From positions 3,230,001 to 3,262,500 of the forward strand of contig JACVTC010000003.1 of the NCBI GenBank assembly GCA_016946835.1: a DNA stretch of 32,500 nucleotides, read 5' to 3'. Below are positions 18,227-29,904 of the stretch, piece by piece; the stretch's first letter is position 1, and each line of letters begins with the position of its first letter. Below the pieces are notes generated by a model. It made no database searches. It was not told where the DNA came from and saw nothing but the letters and a program-made list of their open reading frames with translations. Made by a program: the position numbers and the translations under genes. Origin of the DNA: Neocallimastix lanati (nom. inval.). Lineage: Eukaryota; Neocallimastigomycota; Neocallimastigomycetes; Neocallimastigales; Neocallimastigaceae.

Positions 18227-18294
18227 TTGTTATTATTATATAAATATAAATATATACTATTTTATGATCTTTCTTGAAATATTTTATATTATTG

Positions 18295-18340
<46 letters not shown>

Positions 18341-18742
18341 TAAAATTTCTTTATTTATATATATTATAAAAATTATATATATATATATATTATTGTATTT
18401 ATTTTCTAAACTTATTCATAATTTTATAAAAAAAAAAAATAAAAAAATAAAATAAAATAAAATAAAAAAAAAATTAAGAAATATATTTATTATATATTTA
18501 TTAAATTTATTTTATTCTCATTTTTTCCTTTTTTTTTTTTTTTTTTTTAATTTTTATCTTCTTTTTACATTTTTTCTTTTTTTATCTTCTTTTTATATTT
18601 TTCTACTTTATTATATTCCTAAATACAATTTTATAAAAATTGTTATTTATTTTTTTATTTCTGTTATTTTTTTTTTTTTTTGTCTTTTATTTTGTCTATT
18701 CTTTTTTGTTTTTGTTTTTATTTTTTATTCTTTTTTTTTTTT

Positions 18743-18808
<66 letters not shown>

Positions 18809-19008
18809 TTAAATTTTTAATTTTTTGATTTTTTTGATTTGTTGATTTTATATTTTTATTTTTTATTTTGTTTTTTTTTAGAAGGTTTTTTCTTTTATTA
18901 TTATTATCATTATTTATTATAATTAAAATATAAAATAATAAAGCAAAAAAAAAAGAGGAAAAGAAAAAATAAAAAATAAAAAAAAAAAAAGATAATATTT
19001 ATTTATAT
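17491..19008. repeat. AT-only stretch with dense simple repeats
   Basis: No gene seen. It contains (TA)n at about 18019-18048, (TTA)n running into (TTTA)n at about 18133-18228, a T run of about 42 bp at 18297-18339, and another T run with (TTA)n at about 18729-18808. The apparent small ORFs here are low-complexity Phe/Tyr/Ile/Lys translations of these tracts. Confidence 0.85.
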
Positions 19009-22000
19009 TTAAACGTTATTACGATTCTTTAATAAATTAACCTTTTCATCTTCATCTTCTTCTTCATCAAAGTAATCATACTTTGCTAACATATTAATTA
19101 ATTTCTTATAATGCATCCACCAGGCTTTCTTACCAACACGATGCTTCATATCAGTTTCATTAGCTAAACTTTCAACTGGGGAGAAGACAGTTTCAGCACC
19201 ACGAATACCAATAACACAAGCAGATTCTGGTTGTGGAGTGTAAACATTTGGGAATTTTTCTTCACTTACTTGTGGCTTATTGAATTGTGGAGTACCTGGA
19301 ATGCTATGGTTGCGTTCTCTTTGTTTCTTAACAGAGGCAAAAGCCTTTTCTTCAATCCAATCAATACATTTAACAGCTTGTCTAACGGCACGAATTCTAT
19401 CTAATGGTGATGGAATACCACCTTGTTGAAGGTGACCAAGAACAGCAGTACGAGAATCAAAAAGACCTTTACCTTCTTCTTTGAAAATTGCTGAAATAAC
19501 ATCAGTAGTGTAAGTCTTACTAGCACATTCATTACGAAGAATTAATCTACCTTCATTTGGAATACCCTTAGCATCTTCTTCACGATAACGTCTAATCATA
19601 TGACGAATGTCTCTTTGAAGCATATCTAAAGTAATACCTTCTTCTGGAATATAAGTACAAGTAGCACCAGCAGCTAAACCACCAACAACAGCTAGGTAAC
19701 CACAGTAACCACCTTGAACTTCAACAACGAAGACACGCTTACGAGAAGCACTGGCAGAAAGCTTAATACGATCACAAGCTTCAACAATAGCATTAATAGC
19801 AGTATCTGAACCTAATGAATATTCAGTACCTGGAACATTGTTAGAAACAGTAGCTGGAATTTGAACCATTGGAATACAGAAGGATGGGTAGATGTTTCTA
19901 CATTGTGCTAAAGTAAGAATACTACTGTAGGCTTCAAAACCACCAATAATAATTAAACCTTGTAACTTAAGTTTTTGGAAATGATAAGCAATAATACCAG
20001 CATCAATGTAATCATCAGAATTAACATACTTTAATGAACCGTTGTTGGAAAGTGAAATTGGTTGTACACGGTTTGTACCTAATTCAGAACCACCACGAGT
20101 AGTCCAACCACTAACTTGTTGCCATGAAAGAATTTCAACTTGACCCTTAGAAAGACCAGTGAAACCATTGTAAATACCAATAGGAACGTGACCTCTGTTA
20201 AGGCATAATCTTACAGCAGTTCTAGTAGCAGCATTCATACCACCAGCTGGAGCACCAACATGCATAATACCAATTCTTAATTTTCCTGGACGTTCGTACT
20301 TACCCTTGTATAAATCATATAAAGTACTTTCAACATAAGCATTATAAGCATCCTTGAAATCTGGATCACGTAATTCCATTGCTCTGTTGAAATCTTTCTT
20401 TGAAACAGCTTCACTAACAGAATGAGTTAAAGAAACAGCCTCCATTAATGGAATAGTGGTAATCTTATTTTGTTGAATACCAATCATTGGAGATGGAGTT
20501 TCTGGTGTTGACTTTAAAACAGCCTTGATAGCTTCATCAGATTGAATAGTAGCTAAATATCTATCATATGCACTTGGAGCACCACCTCTTTGAACATGAC
20601 CTAAGGTAGTAACACGAGTATCCAAACCTAAACGTTTTTCGATAACTTCCTTGACATAGTTAGCCTTAATTGGATTTAACTGACGATCAATAGCACCTTC
20701 ACATACAACAATAATGTTCTTTCTATTACCCTTTTCACGTTGAGTTTGAATAATTTCACACATTTCATCTTCCCATTTACCATCAGTAAGGTTAATTGGT
20801 GGTGGTCTTTCTGGAAGGAAAGTCCAATCGGCACCAACAGCAATAGCTGCCATTAAACCAAGCCAACCACAGTGTCTACCCATAACCTCAACAACAAAAC
20901 ATCTTTGATGAGAAATAGCAGTTGAAACTAAAGAGTCAAGAGCTTCACAAATTCTATGTAATGAAGTATTGGCACCAATAGTCAAATCTAATTTATATAT
21001 ATATTTTAATTTATAAATAAAAATAATAATCAATTAATATATATTTCTTTGTATCAAATTTTTAACTCTCAACTTTTTTTTATAAATATATATATTTAGT
21101 ATATACCAGTAGCAGCCATATCATTATCAATTGAACCAACCATACCAACAATAGTAAGGTTTCTATATTTATCAGCTTCCTCTGATGTAATACTACCTAA
21201 ATATTATTAAAAAAATTTCAAATAATTAACAAATATACTTAATTATTAAACTGTTTAATAACATATAATAAATAATTAAATATATATTTACTGTTTTGAA
21301 GTAATTCATCAATATAAGTCTTCCATTCAGCTCTTAAAAGGTCAGCACCTGTTAAACTACCATCACCACCAACAACAACTAAGGCATCAATACCATTTTT
21401 AATAAGATTTAAAGCAGCCTTTATTCTTCCTTCTTTAGTCTTAAAATCAAGACATCTAGCAGTACCAATAACAGTACCACCCTATATATATATATTAATT
21501 TACATATATAAAAGTTAGTAAATTATACATTTTTCATACAAATTTCTTATTTATATATCTAGATATATCTATATTATAAATTAAATATTTTATATTTAAT
21601 GTTTATTATTTACAAATATTAATACTTTATAAATAGATTAATATATTAAATTTATTTCATTTATAATTTGTTTATATTAAAATTCAACCTACTAATGACA
21701 TTAAACCTCTAACATCATCCCAACCAGCCTTCATAATTTTATCACCACCATCAACAAGACCTTGATAACCTTCAAAAATTAAGTATGGGACACAACCACG
21801 GGCTAATGCACATCTGACAGTAGCTCTTACAGCACAGTTCATACCAGATGAATCACCACCACTAGTCATAATACCTATCTTCTTCTTTTGACCAGAACTT
21901 TTTTGGATATTTATAGCTTCAGTACTAATGTTAAGAGCTTTAAATCTAGCGGGATCAATAGTAGAACTTTCAACAGCATCAGTTAATGGTGTTTCCTTAT

Positions 22001-22677
22001 TATCAAAAACAATAAGATTTAAAAGTGGATCATATACAAAAAGTTGAGTGTAAATTTTGTCAGATCCAACGATTGGAAATGAATGTTTACAAAATGGTTG
22101 ACCTAATTTCTTGAAGGTTTGTTCAATTTCCTTTTATACATATATAATAAATTAATTATTTATATAATAATAAAATTATATATTAATAAATATTAATATA
22201 TTTATAAATTTATATAATAAATTTATTATTATATAAAAAAAAAAAAAAAAAAAGTACTTCTAAATTAGTGGAAATTAAAGAAAGGAAAGTGGCTTCGTTT
22301 TGAATTTGTTGAGTAGATAAAATTTTAAGCTTCTTTTCATAAACAGTAGTGAATTCAGCAACAGCAAAATCAACTTGAATAGCAAGAACAACACGGATTT
22401 TAATATCACTTAGAGCTTCAGCTGTTTTAAGATAAAGCCAACATTCTTCTGTAACAGCTTTTTCTTCTTCAACTAAACTTTCGGTGCTTTCATCTATTAA
22501 ACTTTCGGAAGAAATATTTGTTGGCCAAACTTCAGTAGTAGAAGGACCCAAAGCATCATTATTGAAACCAGAAACAGTTTTAAATCCTAAAGCAATATAG
22601 AATTCAATAACAGCTTTATATAACTGTAGGTTTGGAGCAGAAATAGTTAAATGTGAAATGCCAGTAATTGAAGACAT
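19009..22677 (-). CDS. PFK: ATP-dependent 6-phosphofructokinase, fungal type (five exons)
   Basis: Phosphorylates fructose 6-phosphate to fructose 1,6-bisphosphate, the committed glycolytic step, in the cytosol. Exons on the minus strand: 22677-22258, 22130-21693, 21481-21292, 21196-21107, 20987-19009. All junctions are GT...AG and join in frame to about 1,038 residues. The start is ATG (MSSITG...). Residues 1-200 resemble the glyoxalase-like N-terminal domain specific to fungal PFK. The N-terminal catalytic half has GGDSSGMN (about 231), GGDGS (324-328), SIDNDM with the catalytic Asp (373), TIGA, MGRHCGW and [14 protein letters not shown]. The C-terminal, regulatory half starts near [17 protein letters not shown] and keeps [15 protein letters not shown] and GHLQQGG. 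The tail is acidic (DEEEDEDE). The length is close to yeast subunits. Alpha versus beta class cannot be decided. Intron 1 has a GTACTT donor followed by a T19 run, a slightly unusual site. Confidence 0.95.
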
Positions 22678-24098
22678 GTTCTTCTATATATTATTATCTT
22701 TATGATTAATATATCTTTACTGTATTAATTATTATATTCTCTATAATTTCCAAATATTTTCAATTATTATATTTATTTTTTATAAATATATATAAATATT
22801 AATAAATATATATATATAATATTTTAGTTTTAAATTTCATAAAAAAAAAAAAAAAAAAAATCTATTCTATTCATTTTTAAAATAATAATAAATAAAAATA
22901 ACTATTAAATAATTATAATTTGTTTATTTAATTAATTAAATTATTTATACTAATCAGATCTTATAGATATAATTTAATAAAAGCAAAAATGTTCACAAAT
23001 AAGCTTTGTCTAATTAATTAAAGATGAAATAAATTATAATTAAAATAACTATATTATATCGATACTATATTTTTAATATCAATCTATAATTAATATCATT
23101 AATAATATACGAAATTTAATTAATTTCTAAAATATATTTCAGATTATTAATTATACCTATATTTATTATGAATTAATAATATATACATATATATAATTCC
23201 TTTATTCATTAGTAAAAATTATTAAATTCAATTTTACTGAAAAATGTTTACACCATCTTTATCCAAAAATCATAATATTTTACTTTAAATTTTATATTTT
23301 ACTTCTATTAAATTTTAAGCCAATAAATTATTTCAATTATATATTTTATTGTTATAATAACACATTAAATAAATAATTAAATTATATTAGTAAATTATTC
23401 TTATTATATTAAAATAATTTTCTTCGAATTCGAATTTTTGAATTTTTATATTATTATATTGCTAGTGAAAATGTTATTTTTTATATATTATTTCATTACT
23501 TTACTAATTAATTATATTATTTTTTTTTTCTTTTCTTAATAATAATATCATTGATATTTTATTGCTATTATTATTGTTTCTTCTTTATTATAAAAATCTC
23601 TCAACTTTTGAAATCAATAATCAGATTTCTTCAAAAAAATGAATATAAAAAGTTTAATTTAATATATATATATAAAGGCATTATTTTATTTGGTACAAAT
23701 AAAGTAAAATAAATATATACTTATATATATTATCTCTATTTCAAACGGAATCTAATATAAAATAATAGATATAATAATTATAATTGTTTTATAGTATTAA
23801 AGAGGTAATTATAAAAGTAAAGAAATAAAAGAACTTTTCGATTATGAATAATATTTATAAATAAATGAAACAAAGCTAACTATTATTCGCTTAAATTAAT
23901 TTATTTATTATATTTATATATATTATAAAATATAAAATATATATATTAATTATATTTATTATTTTTATAATTAAATATTCATATATTAATATAGTGTATT
24001 ATAAACTATCTAAAATAGTATTTTTTTTTTAAATCATTTTAATTATTATTTCTTATTTCTATTTATTATTCTAATATTATTATTATTATTATTATTAT
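22678..24098. other. Gene-free AT-rich stretch upstream of PFK
   Basis: No ORF or RNA gene seen. It should contain the PFK promoter, but no element stands out. A 20-bp A run lies at about 22841-22860, a perfect TTCGAATTCGAA palindrome near 23421, and (TTA)n at about 24074-24100. Confidence 0.6.
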
Positions 24099-24548
24099 TA
24101 TTTATTATTTATTATTTATTATTTATTATTTATTATTTATTATTTATTATTTATTATTTATTATTTATTATTTATTATTTATTATTTATTATTTATTATT
24201 TATTATTTATTATTTATTATTTATTATTTATTATTTATTATTTATTATTTATTATTTATTATTTATTATTTATTATTTATTATTTATTATTTATTATTTA
24301 TTATTTATTATTTATTATTTATTATTTATTATTTATTATTTATTATTTATTATTTATTATTTATTATTTATTATTTATTATTTATTATTTATTATTTATT
24401 ATTTATTATTTATTATTTATTATTTATTATTTATTATTTATTATTTATTATTTATTATTTATTATTTATTATTTATTATTTATTATTTATTATATATTAT
24501 TTTTATTATTTATTATTTATTATTTATTTATTATTTATTTATTATTTA
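24099..24548. repeat. (TTATTTA)n heptanucleotide array 1
   Basis: About 450 bp of nearly perfect 7-bp tandem repeat, roughly 60 units, ending in irregular units (tatatatt, tttatttatt). It follows directly from a (TTA)n tract, which may be its seed. Confidence 0.95.
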
Positions 24549-25139
24549 CCATATATATTTTTATATTGGATTATATATTAAAATATATCAAATTCAATTT
24601 ATATCATTTTTTTTTTTAATTTAAATTTAAAAGATAATAATTAAAAAAAAGAAATAAAATAAAATACTAAAAAAACTAATTTGATAAGTATAATTAATGC
24701 TTGTAATATATTTTAAAATATATTTCAATATATATTAAAACTAGATTAAATAATTAAATTTTATTAATAAAAAAATATGGCGAATGGTATATTTAAGATT
24801 TTTATCCTTTTTAATCCTAATTAACTACAAAAAGTTGATAATCAATAACTTCTTTTTTTTCTTTTAAAGCATGATACTAATTTTTTAACCAATGCAATTT
24901 AATATATTGCATAATATATTAATGAAAAAGTATTAATTAAATCTCGAAATTAAAAAGTTTATTTTCTGTATTTTTTTTCCTTAAAAGAATTATTAAAAAT
25001 TAAAATGATTTTGAAAATTTTATTTTATTTATTATAATTTTATATAATCAATAGAAGTTATTTTAATTTATTTATTAGTATTTATTAATATTTATTATGT
25101 ATTAATTATTTATTTGTTAATATTTATTTATTTATTTTT
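24549..25139. other. AT-rich spacer between the two heptamer arrays
   Basis: Ordinary AT-rich sequence without ORF or RNA gene, rising into TTTATTAATA-type repeats toward 25100, from which the second array may have grown. Confidence 0.6.
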
Positions 25140-26128
25140 TATTATTTATTATTTATTATTTATTATTTATTATTTATTATTTATTATTTATTATTTATTA
25201 TTTATTATTTATTATTTATTATTTATTATTTATTATTTATTATTTATTATTTATTATTTATTATTTATTATTTATTATTTATTATTTATTATTTATTATT
25301 TATTATTTATTATTTATTATTTATTATTTATCTATTATTTATTATTTATTATTTACTATTTATTATTTATTATTTATTATTTATTATTTATTATTTATTA
25401 TTTACTATTTATTATTTTATATATTTATTATTTATTATTTATTATTTATTATTTATTATTTATTATTTATTATTTATTATTTATTATTTATTATTTATTA
25501 TTTATTATTTATTATTTATTATTTATTATTTACTATTTATTATTTATTATTTATTATTTATTATTTATTATTTATTATTTATTATTTACTATTTATTATT
25601 TATTATTTATTATTTTATTATTATATTTATTATTTATTATTTATTATTTATTATTTATTATTTATTATTTATTATTTATTATTTATTATTTATTATTTAT
25701 TATTTATTATTTATTATTTATTATTTATTATTTATTATTTATTATTTATTATTTATTATTTATTATTTATTATTTATTATTTATTATTTATTATTTATTA
25801 TTTATTATTTATTATTTATTATTTATTATTTATTATTTATTATTTATTATTTATTATTTATTATTTATCTATTATTTATTATTTATTATTTATCTATTAT
25901 TTATTATTTATTATTTATTATTTATTATTTATTATTTATTATTTATTATTTATTATTTATTATTTATTATTTATTATTTATTATTTATTATTTATTATTT
26001 ATTATTTATTATTTATTATTTATTATTTATTATTTATTATTTATTATTTATTATTTATTATTTATTATTTATTATTTATTATTTATTATTTATTATTTAT
26101 TATTTATTATTTATTATTTATTATTTAT
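25140..26128. repeat. (TTATTTA)n heptanucleotide array 2
   Basis: About 990 bp of the same 7-bp unit as array 1, roughly 140 units. It is interrupted by recurrent variants (TTTACTATT near 25353, 25402, 25530 and 25587; TTTATCTATT near 25329, 25866 and 25889) and two length breaks (about 25413-25427 and 25613-25628). The strand has no A-A step, so all + frames stay open. The 345-codon frame it yields is an artefact of the repeat, not a gene. Confidence 0.95.
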
Positions 26129-26149
26129 ACATTAGTGATATTAAGTATT

Positions 26150-26180
<31 letters not shown>

Positions 26181-28163
26181 TATTTTATAGTAGAGACGAA
26201 ATAAATAAATATTGCTATCAAAATATTCATAATTATTTCAATATAGTACCAACATAATATTCTTATTTACCAATTAAAATATTATATTCATTTATTATTA
26301 TTTTTTTTATTTTATTATATTTTATATTTAAATAAACATTAAAATATATTAATTTAAAGTTTAAAATCATGATTGATGAATAGATATGCGGGACTTTTAT
26401 GTGCAATAATTTATAAGCCGTGGAGTTTTTTTTTAAAAATGGTTGTTTAATAAAATTTATTAATAATATTATAATATTCATACAATTAAAATAATAATTC
26501 TAATTCCTAAAATTTTACAAGAGAGTTCCTTATTTCTAATATAAATAATCTAATCTATTTATATGAAATAGGTGTTATATTATTATAATATATAGAACTA
26601 TATTAATTTTATATGAAATATAGTATTATAATTATTATAATTATAATAATACATATTGAAATAAAATAAAATAAAATAATTATCATAAAAAAATATAAAT
26701 TTAATATTTAATAATTATTATTAAATATACAAATATATTACTACACATATTTGTTTTATATCAGAATAATAATGTATTAAATTATATTTTCCACATTTTA
26801 ATCCAAAATAGGAATAATTATTGAAGGCACTAATTTTTAAGATGTAAAGTATATAAAATTAAATACATAGGTAAATAAAGTATTTTTGCTATTACACAAA
26901 TTTAATTAAGAAAATCTCAATTTTATTTTATATTTACATTTCAAACATTAAAATAAAAATTATTATTTGAAAATAAAAGGGTGCTAGTTCTAAAGATATA
27001 AATTACAAAATATAAGTTTAACCTTTTGTTTCCTCTTAGAACACCTGAATTATTTTTTTTTTTTTAAAAAAAAAATATACTACCCTATAACTATCCTATG
27101 AACTCCTTATATGACAATGTCTTTCAAACTGTATCTGTTCATAAAAGGCCTTAACACTAACAACAGAAAAAAGAAAACAAATTACAAAGAACAATCCAAT
27201 TCCATATTATCAAATAAAAGAATAAAAAAATAAAAGAATAAAATTAAAAAAAAAAATAAAATAAAATAAAAAAATAAAGAAAGAAAGAAAGAAAGTGGTA
27301 TTTTTAAAATCTCTTAAATTCTCTTTTGTAATACACCTAAAATTCTTTCACAATCCACTACAAAAGATTTAAAATTTTTAAATTTATAAAATTTGATCAA
27401 ATAATTTATAAAAGGATTAATATATTAATATATATATATATATATATAAAGGAAAATAAAAATAATTATATGTCAACGACACTGAAATATTTTAATATTT
27501 AATTGACAATTTTTTTACAATAGAAATTGTTTAATTTTTAATACATAATTCTTATTTAAATATAAATTAAATCATTGTGTTACGTTATAATATATAATAA
27601 ATGGGGAGCAATATAAAATTTGAAGAAGAACTAATATTAACAAAAATTCTACTTCATACAACTATTAAATATTCATTTAAGACAAAATTAGTATAACTCT
27701 CTATTTTTGTCTAATTTACTTTAAATAAGTTATTATGTATGGCATAATATTACAACATTATTATATGAAATTAGAACGAAAATTTTTTTAATCAAGAAAT
27801 TCAATATTTCTTTAATGAATTCTAAATTATATTTTAAAATTTTTTATTTATAATTGAAATTAATATTTTATTTTGATACTGTGAAGCAATGAGGTAATAT
27901 TCAGATTTATTTGTTAATTTTTATTTTAAATAAGTTAAATTGTTAAACAACTTATGAACGATTTTTTTTTTAATACTAAAGAAATAATTAGAAGAGATAT
28001 TTGTGACAGAGTTAAATATGTATGCATTATTTTAAATTTAATTTTATAAGTACAAAAGGGGATCGTACATTTCGTAATGTGGCTAATAATAATTTTAAAA
28101 TAAAGCCATACATTTTAAGATATTTTATACAATTATAAATAAATATAAAAATAATAATATATT
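26129..28163. other. Gene-free AT-rich stretch
   Basis: No gene seen. A slightly less AT-rich part at about 26980-27200 holds a small inverted pair (gttctaaag / cttagaac) and tagged short repeats (gaaagaaagaaa near 27278-27294), but no coding or RNA signature. Confidence 0.6.
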
Positions 28164-28193
28164 TTTCAATTAAATATTAATATTTAATTGAAA
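28164..28193. repeat. 30-bp perfect palindrome
   Basis: TTTCAATTAAATATT is followed at once by its exact reverse complement. The first 22 bases recur at 28539-28560, so this sequence brackets the first 340-bp duplicate. Confidence 0.9.
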
Positions 28194-28198
28194 TTAAT

Positions 28199-28538
28199 AT
28201 TTATGTAATTTATATTGTTAAATATTACATCTTTATTTATTATTATAATTTTAATTTTCAGAAATTATTTAATAATAGTTTCCTAGTGAAAATAAAACAT
28301 TCTATTTACTTGGAAATTGTTTAGTAATTGAAAGATATTAATAATAAAATATTTCTATATTTTAGATAAAATAGAAATAATTAATTATCATCAATTATAG
28401 AATAAATAAAAAAATATTAACAATATATATATATATATATTTTTCTTTTTCTTTTTTTTTTTTTTTTAAAAAAAATAAATTGTTTAATCCCAAAAAAACA
28501 AATTTTAATAATTGCAAGATAAAGAGTAAAAAAATAAA
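28199..28538 (+). repeat. 340-bp direct duplication, copy 1
   Basis: Identical on reading to 28913-29252 (constant offset 714), including its (TA)n and T-run lengths. Non-coding. Confidence 0.93.
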
Positions 28539-28912
28539 TTTCAATTAAATATTAATATTTTTTTATATATAATAAATTATATATAAAAAAATATTTATTA
28601 TTTATTTAATTATTAAAAAACAAGCCACATTTAAAATACGCCATATTGTGAAATGTACTAGATAGATTCGTTACTTAAAATCAAATTCTAATCCTTATAA
28701 TTCGTTTTGTTTATGCTTTTATTAATATACTTAGAAATAAATTTTTTATTATTAATGCTGAATAACCCATTATTAAAATATAATTAAAAATTTTAATTAA
28801 GAATTTATATTAAATAATAATATTTAAAATATATAGTTTTGTATTTTATTATTAATAAATAAAAAACAATTAATCGTGATTTAAAGTATACATATATATA
28901 TTTTTTTATATA

Positions 28913-29252
28913 ATTTATGTAATTTATATTGTTAAATATTACATCTTTATTTATTATTATAATTTTAATTTTCAGAAATTATTTAATAATAGTTTCCTAG
29001 TGAAAATAAAACATTCTATTTACTTGGAAATTGTTTAGTAATTGAAAGATATTAATAATAAAATATTTCTATATTTTAGATAAAATAGAAATAATTAATT
29101 ATCATCAATTATAGAATAAATAAAAAAATATTAACAATATATATATATATATATTTTTCTTTTTCTTTTTTTTTTTTTTTTAAAAAAAATAAATTGTTTA
29201 ATCCCAAAAAAACAAATTTTAATAATTGCAAGATAAAGAGTAAAAAAATAAA
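28913..29252 (+). repeat. 340-bp direct duplication, copy 2
   Basis: Second copy of 28199-28538, lying about 650 bp upstream of the OST1 start codon. Equal homopolymer and (TA)n lengths in both copies indicate a very recent duplication or an assembly artefact. Confidence 0.93.
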
Positions 29253-29904
29253 ATAAATTTAATAATAATAAAAGAAAGGTAAATATATAAAAATATTAAT
29301 AGAAGCAAAAAAACGAAAAAATGAAAAAACAAACAAAAAAAGAAAAGAAGTAAAATAATAAAGTTTATTAATCGTTATAATAATGATTATTATTTAATTT
29401 ATATGCAATATTTATTATAGAAAATCAATGATAGTGAAGATTTTTTATTTTTTCAATTGTTAATTTTTATTTCATTCACAAAAGTTAATATCACTAAAAA
29501 TAATAATATAAATTTAAGAGAGTAAAAAAAATTTATAATAAAGATAATAATAAATATTAAGTATTTAAAGATCATTAATTTATGTAAGTGAACTACAAGT
29601 TATCATTATATCAATAAGATAAATACAATTATTGTCTGGTATTAGTGTTTTCAAAAAAAAAAAAAAAAAAAAATATTTGCATATTTTTTAAATTTAAAAT
29701 GATATATAATTTTTTTTTTTATATTATATTTATAAAATTTTTAAATAAAATGATACATCAGTTCTTCTACTAATAATACTTAATAATTTATTATAGTAAA
29801 TGTTTAATTTAATATATTAATTATTAATTGTTTTTATTTTATTATTTATTAAATACATATATCTAAAATATTACAAAAATAATAATAATAATAATAATAA
29901 AAAG
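29253..29904. promoter_or_regulatory. Presumed OST1 promoter region
   Basis: AT-only sequence with an A run of 19-20 bp near 29655-29673 and (AAT)n directly before the ATG at about 29878-29899. No specific regulatory site can be identified. Confidence 0.35.

Noticed and set aside
18264-18828. Small Phe/Tyr/Ile-rich frames
   Set aside because: Translations of T runs and (TTA)n tracts.
24099-26128. Telomere or subtelomere repeat
   Set aside because: Unit TTATTTA has no G-rich strand and lies between ordinary genes.
25114-26151. 345-codon open frame on +
   Set aside because: It is the (TTATTTA)n array: no TAA, TAG or TGA can occur on this strand, and the product is a 7-residue LLFIIYY repeat. 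Not a gene.
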